A DNA stretch of 64,000 nucleotides from Primulina eburnea (GCF_022965805.1 NC_133115.1:36261321-36325320), one strand, 5' to 3'; shown: positions 34,843 to 46,953, counted from the stretch's first letter. The notes: generated by a model not told the origin, from the letters alone. Numbers and translations are program-made.

Positions 34843-37800
34843 TCATTTCCGAGAAGCATGGTAGAGCTCCAGATAATCTAGAGCAGGACGATTCCAAGAC
34901 CAGTCTTGATCCATGACTCGCTTGCATAAAGAATTTAGCCACTCTCTACCATCGTACCAAGCAGATATTGCTCTAACAACAGTAAACATAGTAAGTTTTC
35001 CCACTAAAGCAAAGATAAAAACTTTATAATTATGAAATAGAGAGAGCCTTATAGAGGATTATCTATTCCCAATCAAATCCATTTTCCCAGTTATCTTCTT
35101 AATTCTCTTTTAGATGTTACGTTTGTTCCAATGCAAATGCAAATGCAAATTAGTTTCAAATCATACCACTTACATGAACTGTGTTTTTTCAGTTTCCCAT
35201 GTTTAGTTGACACGAGACAAATTCAACCGCACGGCAGTAATTTAAGAATCAATGGTGAAATCTCCGGAAACAAATCCTTTCCCTGAGATGAAGCTAAAAT
35301 GTCGGAGCCAAGCTATTTACATGCCATACCACGCTAGAAATGCAACTATCTGTGGTGCACCATGAAAAACTAAGAAAACATGTAACCATACCAACTTACC
35401 TATTACGAGCATAATCAACACCGGCGGCATCTGCACCATCAAAATTAAATCCATTCGGTTCAAGACCATGACCTTGTGCTCTTTCTTTGTCATGGTCGGC
35501 ATCAAAAACAGTATCATAGAGTCCTGCATGGTAAATTTGGTAAAGACCAGCTTAAATGAGTTCAATGTGAAGACATGCAACAAAAAAGAATGCCACCAAG
35601 GAACATCATAACATCATGCATATTCCATTTGGATGGTTAGTTGCTCAGCAAGGTCTTTCACTAGCACCAACTTGAACTGCTAGATAGTTAAAACCTTTAA
35701 AGCCATCTAACCAAAAACAACTTAGATGGTTAGTCGCTCAGCAAGGTCTTTCACTCACACCAACTTGAACTGCTAGATAGTTAAAACCTTTAAAGCCATC
35801 TAACCAAAACAGCTTACCACCAGTTTTACGAACAATAGGAATTGACCCGTATCTCATGGCTGTGAGTTGAGTAAGTCCACATGGTTCGAATATTGAAGGG
35901 ACCAAAATGAAATCAGCACCAGCATATATCTGGGTAACATACAAATAAAAGTAGGTGAAAATGTACATTGCACATAAAATCTGCAAACATACAAGGAAAG
36001 TAGCTAGTTTCCATGAGAAAATACCAAGTGAGAAAGAGGCTCATCATATGATAGGCATAGGCGTGCACGATCATTATATGAAGAATGCAATTGGTTTGCC
36101 AAATTAACAAAATCATTCTGGATCCGATGATCAGGAGCCGAACCCAACAAGACAACCTATCAAAAAGTTCATTCCCAGTATAGCTAATAGTAAGTTGATA
36201 TCTCATTTGTTTCCCAAAAAAATCTCAAACTATCCAACAAAAAATAGCTTCAAGCATTAGAAAATTGCTTTTGATCTAAAACTGATGGACGAGCTTTGCA
36301 TACTTGCATATATGCCTACAACACATTGAGGAAGAATATGTGTGAGGACAGGAGCAAAACATAAACTAATAGACCACGGCAAAGGAATAGTATTTCATTC
36401 AATGGTCCAAACAAAACCCATGCAATTCAATTCAAACAAGTAAAAATTGAACTACAAGATATAATCCATCGCATTTATTGAACAATTTTGAAAGAAATAA
36501 ATTGATCTTCCTTATATATTTGTTGGAATTGATAATTCAGATGCAAATAAATCCTACTGTTTAAATTAGACTGTCAATTGGACCTTTTGTATTCTTCCTT
36601 TTCTGTTAATGGGTTTTCTTCAGAATATCAACAAGCCCATTTCTGTCTTTGTTTTATCACTCACCATATTTTATCCTCAGAATATCTTTCTCAATTATTC
36701 TACTCTCAGATCTTAAAAAAAAATAAGAAGATAACCTGTTTTTCAAAATGGAGAGATTTCTGTTAAAAAATATTTCTATGTTTTTATCAGGTCTTGCAAC
36801 CTCAGGGTAACAAAACACTTTATTCCCTTGAAATTTTTCTCTGCAAACCTATTTATTTCCTCTTTCCGTAAATTTCTTCCCTCTCCAACTTTAGTGCTAG
36901 AAAAGGATCTTTTATCTTTCCATCATCACTGATTAAAATGTTATCTTCCTTAACGGACTTAGGCTTTACAAGCTGACTTAAGCTAATATCATCAATAATT
37001 CTTGTAATTTCAGCCTGCTGCGCAGTGTGAAAAATAGCTTTGTTTTCATTTATTCTTGAACCTGTTTCATCTGAAGCATTCTTTCCAACCATATGTATTG
37101 ACTGTCCTTCTCTGGATTCCCCTGTCTCGATACTCTCGTGCCATAAAACTTCACCAAGTTTAGCATATCTCTGTTTTCCTCCAACAACTCTTACAAATTC
37201 AGGAACATCATTATCCCCAGTTGATGTCTCCTTTTCCTGAAAATCGTGTATCTCAATATTTTATGATTTTCAGAATGCTAGTAATCGAGGAATAATTTAT
37301 CAATTTATTAATAATGTTCTACCTGCATATAGACTGACCTCGCTCTTGGTAAATCTTTCGGCGTCTTTGGCTCCATCACATTGTCAACCACTTTCGGAAG
37401 TGTTCCTTTTTCATCGTAATGACTTATATTCTGATCAGACAATGGTCCGTTGGTTGATGCTGCTTCAATGTCAATGATGTTGATCTCGTTTTTGCTTTCC
37501 TCCTTAACTTCAGGTACTTTACTGAAGTTGGCGACCGATTTTTCATCAGTTCTGATTTCCACTTCAGCTGTTTCGTGTTGGGGCCCTCAAGATCATTGGA
37601 TAGTGAAGTGCCAGGACCTTCCTTTTCCTCGTTATTCTTTGTATCCCTTCACTTGGTGCTTGTAGGTAGCTGCGTTCTCTGCATAAATCCCCTTAGTGTG
37701 GAATCTTTAGACTTCGGAGTGGAAGATTTATCTGTTTTCTTCGTGAAAAGTCATACATCACACGGATAAATGAAAAACATGAGAAAAAAGGTAACCGATA

Positions 37801-38395
37801 TTAAAAAAACTTATGTCTATTAATCAAAAGAACCAAACGGCACTAGCAGTAAATGGATGTGTGATCCTGGTTGCTTTGTGAGCCTGTTGCCATCCATAGG
37901 ACTGCAATAATAAAGGTTCTAAAATACTTCAAAAAATACTCAATCCGGCCTAATTTTAGTAAACCATCCAACATCCTTCGAGAAATCCGAACGAACTAAT
38001 ATAAATATTTGCGGAGTACAAGCAATTACCATTGAAATACTCTCCAACGTAGCACTAACTCAAAAAACAAATTAATCACTTTCAGAAAACATTACGGATT
38101 CGAGCCGCAGTGCCGCACGTCATTAATGTCAACCCCAGACGATAAACATACGGATAAAATCAAAGGAATAAATGATATTAAGAAATCAGACAATAAGTAT
38201 GGTTTAAGCGTAAACCACACACTCCCATTCATCATAAGAATTTAGACCACCCAATGACACATGCACATGCGGAATCACAAAAGGACGTTGAAGTGAATAT
38301 TTACGATTGAGAAACAGGCTAGGGTTTCCATTAGGCAAAAATCCAAAAGTGTAGAATAATTCAGCTGAGTTCGTCCGCCATAAAATGTTCTGCAA
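34843..38395 (-). pseudogene. SS3: Starch synthase III pseudogene with the middle deleted
   Basis: The last four exons are intact: 36025-36156 (VVLLGSAPDHRIQNDFVNLA), 35818-35929 ([20 protein letters not shown]), 35400-35523 (YDTVFDADHDKERAQ) and 34843-34972 (WNRPALDYLELYHASRK, stop). This is the C-terminal end of the SSIII GT5 domain, including the KTGG loop. The N-terminal region is recognisable but broken: about 37560-37750 (STPKSKDSTLRGFMQRTQLP, then an in-frame TGA and a frameshift), 37308-37560, and about 36720-37240, whose end (FAEKNFKGIKCF, then PEVARPDKNIEIFFNRNLSI after a shift) stops at the SSIII sequence just before the first starch-binding domain. Everything between, the starch-binding modules and the front of the catalytic domain, is absent; only ~560 bp separates the two halves. 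A first exon near 38250-38395 (MQNILWRTNS...) is tentative. The intact enzyme elongates amylopectin in plastids. Confidence 0.85.
35631..35815. repeat. 93-bp tandem duplication in an SS3 pseudogene intron
   Basis: Units at 35631-35723 and 35724-35815 (GGTTAGT(T/C)GCTCAGCAAGG ... CTTTAAAGCCATCTAACCAAA) differ at only a few positions. They lie immediately downstream, in transcript sense, of the IYAGADF exon donor and do not change the coding sequence. Confidence 0.85.
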
Positions 38396-39408
38396 CTGAA
38401 ACCACCAACTTTTTTTTCTAATTTTATTTTTTATATATATTAATATTACATTTTGTTATTTTTAAATTTTAACATACTTTTATTTTTATTTTTTTTATTT
38501 CAACCTTTCAAATATCAATTTAATCTTTTATAATTTGTCAAATTTCAATTCAGTCCATCAATAATAATATAAAAAATTGTACAAATACACATCGCGTGTA
38601 AACAGTAACTAATTTTTGTGAATTGACGATATTTTAGTGCATAAAAATAATAAAACTATCATTATTCTTTATTTAATGTTTTAGAAAATATCAACGATTA
38701 ATATCGCCACGTGTCTTTCGAGAGGTGCTGCTGTGGCTGATATCAATTTGCTAAAGACGAGGAGAAATTCTTAAATCCACACAACACATAATAATAAAAT
38801 TATAAATAATTGAAATATGTAGATTATTAATATTGTTTGATAAAACATATGTTGTTTGGTTTAAATATATTACAAAATGATCATATTACTCTTGAATATT
38901 TTATTATAAATTTACTTCTTCTACCGTTTAAAAGTATTTAGATAGGTATTTTCGTAATTTCATGCTTTTATCCTTAATACTGTGAGGCTTGTCCACATTT
39001 TAATATACACAATAAAAAAATACTAAATCTATCTAAATTACATTTCAGACCATAATATTTTAATACTAAGTTAGCAACAAAACTGTGAATTAAAATTTAA
39101 ATATTAATTATATAATAAAATATAAATAAGGTTCGTTTGGATTTAAACCCGAATTACTCCATCCCCGCCTAAAAAATCTGTGGATAGCCTTGACTGAAAA
39201 GCCCAAAAACGACCATAAAATGACTTTTTAAAAAATCAGCCCGCGCCACAACAGTAGGCCGCCACCATCTTTTTCCCGCCTCTGGAACCGCACTTGCCCC
39301 ATTTTAAAACCCTATCTCCCCCACTCTCTCCATACCATCCCCACTCTCTCTAGGGTTTCTGCTGTTTGTTCTCCCTCTAAAAGCGCACTTGCCTAAACCT
39401 TCATCACC
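38396..39408. other. Divergent intergenic region with telo-box motifs near the right gene
   Basis: Mostly AT-rich, without genes. Close to the 39409 start, AAAACCCTATCTCC (39306-39319) and CTAGGGTTTCTGC (39349-39361) form a telo-box pair (AAACCCTA and its complement) inside a C/T-rich leader. This pattern is frequent upstream of plant genes for translation and cell growth. Confidence 0.5.
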
Positions 39409-39729
39409 ATGAAAGCAAGGGTTCGAAGCGGCGGTTTCAGGTCACTGGCTACATCGCCGTCGTTTTACACTTATCTGAAGCCGGGAGCTCTTGCCCAACT
39501 CAGATACTCAAAAATCACCGCTAGATCTAAAGAAATTGGTGCCCAGGCTCTGATTGCTCTCTGCCAGCTCAATGCTGCTTCTGATTCAGCGTTCTCACTG
39601 CCTCATTCGACGGCTTTTGCTGTGGATGGTATTCCGTGCTTCAATTTGAGGGTTACAACTTATCCTCGGTGTCTTCAGCGGAAAAAGCTCACTGCTGCTA
39701 CGCCATTTATTTACGAAACTCAGTCCTGA
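39409..39729 (+). CDS. Small plant protein of unknown function, 106 aa
   Basis: A single open frame from ATG to TGA, with noticeably higher GC than the surroundings and a promoter-like telo-box/CT-rich leader just upstream. The product is basic, with Ser/Ala/Thr-rich segments (MKARVRSGGFRSLATSPSFY, QLRYSKITARSKEIGAQALI, CLQRKKLTAATPFIYETQS). No domain is recognised. The N-terminus could act as a mitochondrial or plastid targeting sequence, but that is only composition. Possibly it is a lineage-restricted gene. Confidence 0.6.
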   Translation: MKARVRSGGFRSLATSPSFYTYLKPGALAQLRYSKITARSKEIGAQALIALCQLNAASDSAFSLPHSTAFAVDGIPCFNLRVTTYPRCLQRKKLTAATPFIYETQS

Positions 39730-41925
39730 TCTTCTGTTTTGTCCTCCTTGTTTATCGATCGCCTAGATTCAAAGCCAAAAATTGTGATTTGGGTCATTTC
39801 TTTTAGTTTGTTAAATTTGGATGTGCCTCTCTTTTGTAATTCGAACACAAAAATTATTTAGGAGAAACATTAAATGAATAAATTGAAGAACTTATCAGTT
39901 GCTATGACTTGTAGGTTCTACATGAAAATTTGTTGTTTATAATTGGAAAGCTGTTCATGGATATGTGATAATAATACATGTGACTTTGTAAGATTGGATT
40001 AGAATAGTCGATGCTTGTTGAAAAGTCATACCTTGTCTGCGATAAATTCATTGAGTACAACTTGGGAAATTGGATTAGGTTTGGTAGACGCTTGTTGACA
40101 CATGATATATTATCTTGGAACGAACTATTGAATGCAACTCGGTGTTTGTGCTTACAGGAACCAATTATGATCTATATCTTGTATACTTGCGCGTTGTTTT
40201 TATTAAACCTCGCTATGTATACAGAGTTTGAAAGATCTTCTGCAACTATTAGGCCCTAATCTTTGACATGGTATCTTTATACAGCTATATTTTCCTGATT
40301 AACGTTTTGAATTTCATTGCCCTGTTTTTTCCCCGGACTAGAATGAAAATATTTCAGTGGGTTATCACCGTATACGTCTATTCCACTGTAAGATTTATGT
40401 GATGACTGGAGTTTGGAAAAACAACATTATTATGTTTCATGATTTATGTTTGGAATACATAATCAAAGAATTTGTTTGAGCTGAAAACTATATATGCCTT
40501 AACAAGGCAGAATATGAATGTCATAACAATGTTGAACATACTTCTTCCGATGTATCATATGTTTAATAGATTTTACAGCTACAACTAATGGAAACCTAAA
40601 ATCTGTTTTTGCATTTGTTAAATCTTGAAAAATGAATGAATGAATGATGAAAGGACATGGAAGGGGTCAATTCTTGTATAAGTCTTATTTATGTATGTCA
40701 TCCCATCAGTTTCAATATGCTGTGTTTCCCCTTTCATTGAAATAGTGTGTAATTTGTGAATAGCATGGAAAGTTTCAACTTTGGACAATCGGATCAGATT
40801 AGATTGCTAGTTACCATCAGGCTAGGGTTTGAAAATATTAGTTTATTATGTTGGAAACTAACAAATTTAAGGAAAAGTGATTATTATGTCTCCCCACAAA
40901 ATTAAATGCTGCATGTCACCTTTAAATGGAACAAATATTCAGTTGCTATCTATTAGTTTAGAAGCTTAAATACGATAATGAAAGCATAATGCTGAATGTA
41001 TCAGTTTCCCCGTGCAAATCGGCAAAGTACATATGTGAGTGTTTACTTCTTTTATTGAGCTTTCAATGCTTCAGCATCCCGTCTCTGTGGATTTTTCATA
41101 GATGTTTGCTGCTATGCCTGAACTCATTCTAACTAAGGCAAGACCCAATCATGCAAATTTTCATACTGGCAGGTGATAAGCCAGTCGAATGCTAATCTGT
41201 TACCGATTCCAGTCATAAAATGTAACCTGTTCTACAACTTATCATGACTTGGAAACTGAATCATGGTTTTTCCATCCATCTCAACAGTGGCTACATTGCG
41301 CCGTTCACTGTAGGAAACAGTGATTTTTCTTATCGTGGAAACTAAGACAGACCCAAAGTTCCAAACAACAGTTTTAATACACACACTGAGATTGGGAGAC
41401 AAGTATTGTTTAACAGCCAAGTCCTGATACTTTCAGTGCTGGTTCTACAAATATAATAGCTCCCAGACAGATATATTCAATGACTTATGACTTGGTATTG
41501 AATTGTCTGGGATGAATTCAGTTGGCTCGCTGGCCCATGCCTTCCAGTCTTGAAGGCCATAATTTAAAAATTCAGTTAGCCCACTAGGATGGGTGGCCCA
41601 TAAAAATTGGAATCCAGTTCGCTCACCAGCCCATACCGTGTAGTCTTGACTGAATGAAGTTTCTTTCTCTGGAAAAAGAAAACTTAAACTTTCTCGTCGA
41701 TTCAAAATATCTAATGTAAATTCAGATATCGGGTTCTGTTTTGTTGCTCTTCTTTGGTTAATTCAAGTGTTATATTTTCGAAGATGGTGACAGCTGCTTA
41801 GACAATTTATGTAATGGCTTAATCGTGGAATGTGAGGTACTGTATATTTAATCTGTATATGACAAATATCACATATTCGGTGGATCATGGATATTGGATC
41901 GAGATATTGTCGAGTGTATGATGAG
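39730..41925. other. Intergenic region with no supported gene
   Basis: About 2.2 kb of AT-rich DNA. Around 41515-41652 there is a weak repeat of CAGTTNGCTCNCTGGCCCAT...GTCTTGA words, about 118 bp apart. The minus-strand frame over it (41445-41705) looks like a by-product of that repeat rather than a gene. Confidence 0.4.
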
Positions 41926-42184
41926 TAAAAATGCGACGGATAATCGTCGCTAATTAGCAACGGTTTATTTTTAGAGACGGTAATTAGCGACGATCAAAAT
42001 TAGGGACGGTAATTAGCGACAGAATAATAAAATTTTCGCTAATATGCAACGATTTTGTCATAAACATTAAATTGTCGCAAAAATTGGCGACGGTTTGAAA
42101 CCGTAGCAATTTTTAAATGTCGGGTTTTGTTAACCCTTCGTTAATTTTTTAAAAACCGCGGGTAATGAGTTTTTTTTTGTAGTG
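41925..42184. mobile_element. One terminus of a CACTA transposon
   Basis: The right edge, read on the minus strand from 42184, is CACTACAAAAAAAAACTCAT, the classical CACTA terminal motif. The adjoining ~240 bp is dense with subterminal words such as GCGACGG, TTAGCGACG and GACGGTAATTAGCGAC, typical binding sites of CACTA transposase. I find no matching opposite terminus in the window, so this is probably a broken end or part of a decayed element. Confidence 0.65.
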
Positions 42185-43037
42185 CGAAGTTTGCTATCAC
42201 TTGTAATCATATATTATTATGTGTTCATCAAAATTCCAAGCAATAGATAAATATTTTTCAAAAAGTTAATTTTTTTATCATTTAATTTTGAATAAAATTT
42301 TAATTATTTTTTATGATATGTTATAAAATATTTATATTAAATTTCTAATTAAGATAATATAATAATAATAATAATAATAATATATCAATTTATTAATAAT
42401 CAATATATAAAAAATTCACGATGAAATTTTTAAAAAGTTGAAAAACATAATAATATATAAAAAATTATATTTATTTAATATATTAATATTAAAAAATATT
42501 TTATTTTATAATATTTTAATTTTTGACAAGAATTTTTAAATATGTCAAAAACTTTAATTTATGTATTTATAGATATGGATTGTTTAACCAAATTTTCCAT
42601 TAAAAAATTTGAAAAGAAGAAATTAATCGATGTGGCAAAAAATAAGAATTTAAAAATGAAATGTCATTTCATTTTTTTTATTGGAGTCGGTGACGTATAG
42701 AAGTTAGGTGGCTTGTTCTTTTAAGCTGTCATGTCCCGCAAGTGGTGGGCGGGTCTACAATATTCTTCCTCCATTGAATTCTCGTATATTTTTATATTAT
42801 TATTATTATTATTTTCTATACTATTATGTGAGCGATTGTATGTGAGGAATTCTTCTCCAAGCTAGCCACCGTAAAAATAAGCTCTCTTCTTTATGACGTA
42901 TGTTGTAATATCATGAATATTTAATATATTAGCCACAGTGTATTCAAGACAAACGCAACGTGTGTGCCCCAGTTACTAGTATATATTAAATTTACAAATA
43001 AATAAGATGGTGAAATTGTATAATATCAGAGTTTTTG

Positions 43038-43063
43038 ACACGTAATATGTGCATATTACGTGT
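43038..43063. repeat. Perfect inverted repeat with two ACGT cores
   Basis: ACACGTAATAT, then GTGC, then ATATTACGTGT: two 11-bp arms around a 4-base spacer. Each arm contains the CACGTAAT/ATTACGTG (ACGT-core) motif bound by plant bZIP factors. It lies about 560 bp upstream of the S40-like start. Confidence 0.7.
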
Positions 43064-43443
43064 TTAACTCCAAATATTTTTGGTATTTATTTATTTTACA
43101 AACACAAAATTAGTTCGGGCACGGGTCAAGGTAGGTGCCCACATGTTTCTTGTTTTGTCTGCGTCAAAAGAAGGGGGCTGTTTCTTTTTAATTAACCTTT
43201 TAAATGATAAGTGAGTACGATGTTTGTGCAGTACAAATTACGGTCACATGTGTTTTACCATATCAACAAGTGAAGATTTTAAAAGTGTCGTGTACATTTT
43301 CTCGTCATTCCTTACCATACATTTGCCTTTTCCTTATTGCGCAAATGAATTAAATGCAGACAAAATGAAACTCAAATTAACGTCAAAATGCAACGTTTTA
43401 GATTTAACCGCAGCCGATGTTCCTGTATTACAGCCCACGGGCG

Positions 43444-43451
43444 TATAAGTA
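43444..43451 (+). promoter_or_regulatory. Candidate TATA box of the 43.6-kb S40 gene
   Basis: TATAAGTA about 170 bp upstream of the ATG, in otherwise unremarkable sequence. Motif and distance are compatible with a core promoter; nothing else supports it. Confidence 0.4.
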
Positions 43452-43617
43452 CATGCATAAGGCTTACATATTTCGGGCTTACATATTTCGCTGTTTAGGG
43501 TAGCCGGAAAGTCACCATTCCGGTAACTGAACTCTATACGGTTTATATTTGTTCATCAAAAATTCGTTTTTGATTGGGGAATCATGGTTTTTTAAGATTT
43601 AGTAATTATAATAATTC

Positions 43618-44259
43618 ATGGCAAAGGGCCGGAAATCAACCACCAGTCGCAGCGAAAGGTATTTAGGAAGTTTTGGTTCGAATAACGGCCAAGAAACGTT
43701 AAATGGTGCGGCGGAGCTGGGGGAAGACGAAGTCTGGTCTTTGGTGGATAACACGGCCAACGGGGATGATCACTCTCCCAAACGAGAGTGGAACTCAGGT
43801 GCCTCCACGGACAGCAACGGGACCTTCAGCATATACAGTAGCCATCGCCCACCTCCACCCGTCTCACACCACCATCACCGCCAGGTCGGTGGTTTGTCAC
43901 TGGCTTTCGATGATTCCAACACCTCGTCGTCGCCGAGGATTGTCCACCAAGTAATCCGCGGTCAAGACATGGAATCTCCACGTGGCCGCCATGTAGCAGC
44001 GTCGGCACCAGTGAACGTACCTGATTGGTCCAAGATTTACCGGGTTGACTCAGTCGAGTCACTGCATGAATGGGAAGACGATTTCAACGACAATGATCTG
44101 GAGGTTGTTCCGCCGCATGAGTATCTGGCGCGTGAGTACAGACGCAGCCGGAAAGCTGCAGCCAATTCAGTCTTCGAGGGCGCGGGGCGAACCCTTAAGG
44201 GTCGGGACCTTAGCCGGGTCAGGGATGCAGTGTGGAGTCAGACCGGGTTCGATGGGTGA
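43618..44259 (+). CDS. S40-family senescence regulator (DUF584), 213 aa, single exon
   Basis: The frame starts MAKGRKSTTSRSERYLG and ends with the S40 signature: VNVPDWSKIYRV, EVVPPHEYLAREYRRSR, VFEGAGRTLKGRDLSRVRDA and SQTGFDG. The N-terminal half is low-complexity (PPPPVSHHHHR, Ser/Asp-rich), as in larger S40 members. The coding region is GC-rich against an AT-rich background, as expected for an intronless gene. It shares the VPDWSKI and GRTLKGRDLS blocks with the S40 gene at 29648-30214 but diverges elsewhere, so the pair is ancient rather than a recent local duplicate. Confidence 0.93.
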   Translation: MAKGRKSTTSRSERYLGSFGSNNGQETLNGAAELGEDEVWSLVDNTANGDDHSPKREWNSGASTDSNGTFSIYSSHRPPPPVSHHHHRQVGGLSLAFDDSNTSSSPRIVHQVIRGQDMESPRGRHVAASAPVNVPDWSKIYRVDSVESLHEWEDDFNDNDLEVVPPHEYLAREYRRSRKAAANSVFEGAGRTLKGRDLSRVRDAVWSQTGFDG

Positions 44260-46579
44260 TTGATAAATATAAGTTAAGTAATTAATTAATTTAATCCAAA
44301 TTAAATGGTTAACCACGATCACATGTATATCAAGCTTTGGTGATTTTTTTGCCTTGTGAGTTCATTTGGAACAATCGAGCATAATCATGTATTAAGTTAA
44401 TCATATATATGCTGCAATAATAAAATTATCTTCTTATTATTTCTTAGTAGTTCTCTATTCTATATAAACACTTTAAGATGTAATTTATGTAGTCCAATGG
44501 ATGATTAAATCTTGTTCCATGTTATCAATTCCAATTCCAATTCCAATCGTACAAAATAGTAACAGTTTCTTTCATTCACAAGGAGAAATAATGTGTACCA
44601 TTTAAATGCAATATCATTTTTAAATAACTTCAATATAATCTAACTTAACTTGAGAATACAAGTTAAAGCCAATCTAGCTAAGTGAACAATAAATATAAAC
44701 AACAAAAGAAAGCTTAAATATATCATGTCTATATATTAGAAAATTGGTGACATACGCTAGGCCATTTGGCCGACAATTGCAAAACTTTCATCAATATATT
44801 GAAGGTATAAGAAACGACTACTGCCATCAATTAAAATATCTTCTTTTTTAAAAAAAAAGAAATCGAAATATCCATTAGATAAATAGTTCATAGCTACGTC
44901 CATCAACCAAGATGACCGGTAAAAACCTTTAAGCTAGGGAAACCAAAGGTGACTGACTGACTGGTAATTGACAAAACAAATTTCCCAGGATCGACTAACA
45001 TGGCCAATGTTCTTAAAGCTACTAGAATGCTAGAAATAATTAAACCATCAAGATTGAGACCTCCGATGACGACTGCAGCATTTGGACAACTTCGCCAACT
45101 GTGTTTTTGGTGCACAATCAATCAATACGTATACAAAGTAATAGACTACTATATTTTTTATTTTTTAGAATATAATTTAGTATTATTTTGTGTTTTTTTG
45201 AAAAGGGTAATGCATGGATTTCTTTTATTCGAGATATGTACTTTGTGTTTTATTGTTTTGTACTTTTATTTTATTGAGGTTGATCGATGAGTTTTTTTAT
45301 TATTATTATTTGACATGAAATTTATGGAAAAAATCGGAATAATAAATAAAAAATAGTCAAATTGCAGGACACCATTTTATTTATTTATGTTTTATAAGTT
45401 ATGTAACGTGCATTTGACTAAAAGTCTTGTAGTTCTGGTCAAAAGTGACCATATATTTTATGTGGACATGAAAAATATCGAACAATGTTTAAATATTGAT
45501 AATAACGGATCGATGAAGAATAAAAAACCACAGCCACTCGCATTTAGTTTTCGACGTTCAAAGTTCAATCACTAAAGTTTGGTTCGAAGGTTTGACCAAC
45601 TTGATCGACCTTTGAATTCGGGAGTCACTACCCATGCAACTAGCTTAGATTAGAATCTCTAGGAAATGATAGGCCCGCTACTTTATTAGTAGAATGGTTT
45701 GCTATTTCATCGTTGTTTTCCCCGAATGTATGTATATTTTGTCTCTACAAGAAATTAAATATTTGTGTAAAATATATGTGTATTTATTTAGGAGCAACCA
45801 ACGGTTCGTAGGAGATGGATCTTGACGTTGGCTGCAACTCGCAGGTTGGGTCTGTCCTGGTCTGTGTCGGACCCCGCAGGTTAGGGTCGAAAAAAACCTG
45901 ACCCTTAATTGTAACCGGTCCAGGATGATTATGGACCGGGTCTAAGTTCAGGCCCAGTCCATCGTAGGATTGGGTACGAGTACTGTTCAATCCTTATGGT
46001 TTTTTTTTTTTTATATAAAAAAGATTAATCGTTAAAATTAAAGAATATCTATATATATGATATAATATCTTAAAAAAATATTAACATGTACGTTTTATTA
46101 AGTGGGCGTCTTAATAGTATAACGACGATCACTTGATTATGCAATTAATATTAAAACCAAAGTCGTGTATTTTTTTTATTATCATAAGTTGTTAGAATAG
46201 TTATTTAAGATAACTTAACACCTAAAATGTGGTGAGAATTAACAAAAAATTTTGATACACAAAAGATATTTATATTGCCCCATTTGCTTTGCACGCGTAT
46301 CATAAGCTGAAGATGATACAATAAAAAACAGAAGATCATTGAAAAACAATGATAATAGCGAAATATATCACTTCATCTTGTATTATTTAAATTTAAAATA
46401 TCCAAATTATACAATTATCTCTTCCATTATCTTTATTCTTGAGCTCATGCTCATGCAAATACAACTATAACAAATATTTGTATTCGTTCTAATTTTACAA
46501 AAAATGGTAAACCAAGTTGTTTTTAACCAATATATGTTTTCAACATCAACCCATACGGGACACGATCGAATATTCAAGA
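44260..46579. other. Intergenic region with a proline/glycine-coded repeat patch
   Basis: Mostly AT-rich. A GC-richer patch at about 45800-45975 (CGCAGGTTGGGTC, GGACCGGGTCTAAGTTCAGGC) carries repeated GGGTC/GGACC words, which suggests an old transposon terminus. Its minus-strand frame is not a convincing gene. Nothing else is supported. Confidence 0.4.
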
Positions 46580-46762
46580 CAAAAACTTGTGTGAGACGGT
46601 CTATCGAGTCATGTTTTATGAGACAGATATATTAATTGGGTCATCCATTAAAAAATATTACTTTTTATGCTAAGAATATTACTTTTTATTGTGAATATCG
46701 GTATAATTGACCCGTCTCACAGATAAAGATTCGTGAGATTGTCTCACAAGAGACCTACTCAA
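46580..46762. mobile_element. Foldback MITE, copy 3
   Basis: AAAAACTTGTGTGAGACGGTC at the left and GACCCGTCTCACAGATAAAG ... GAGATTGTCTCACAAGAGAC at the right, with the core ATTAATTGGGTCATCCATT. A short internal duplication (ATTACTTTTTATGCTAAGA followed by ATTACTTTTTATTGTGAAT) lengthens it slightly compared with copy 2. Confidence 0.7.
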
Positions 46763-46953
46763 TATCCAAACCATGAGCTGGGAGGACCAAGGATTTTGAT
46801 CCGGGGTGTTATTTTGGGATGAAACTAATATATTATTAACAAAATTTCTATTATGGGTAGATCGTACTTGGGTGAGACGAGGCTGCAAAGCCTCGGTGTC
46901 ACGGATCACGCAGCAATGAAACCCTATATTCTGTTACAAAACAAAAACAAGCT

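Larger units (their letters stand above)
42185..43617. other. Spacer and upstream region of the second S40 gene
   Basis: Contains ATT/AAT microsatellites (42358-42382, 42795-42815), an 11-bp-arm palindrome at 43038-43063 and a candidate TATA box TATAAGTA at 43444-43451 about 170 bp before the S40 start. No other gene is visible. Confidence 0.45.

Noticed and set aside
41445..41705. 86-aa minus-strand frame with a repeated DYxVWAGE-like pattern
   Set aside because: The repetition comes from an imperfect DNA repeat, and no start context, promoter or homologous family is evident.
45784..45990. 68-aa minus-strand frame rich in Pro and Thr
   Set aside because: It derives from GGGTC/GGACC repeat words in a GC-richer patch that looks like a transposon remnant.
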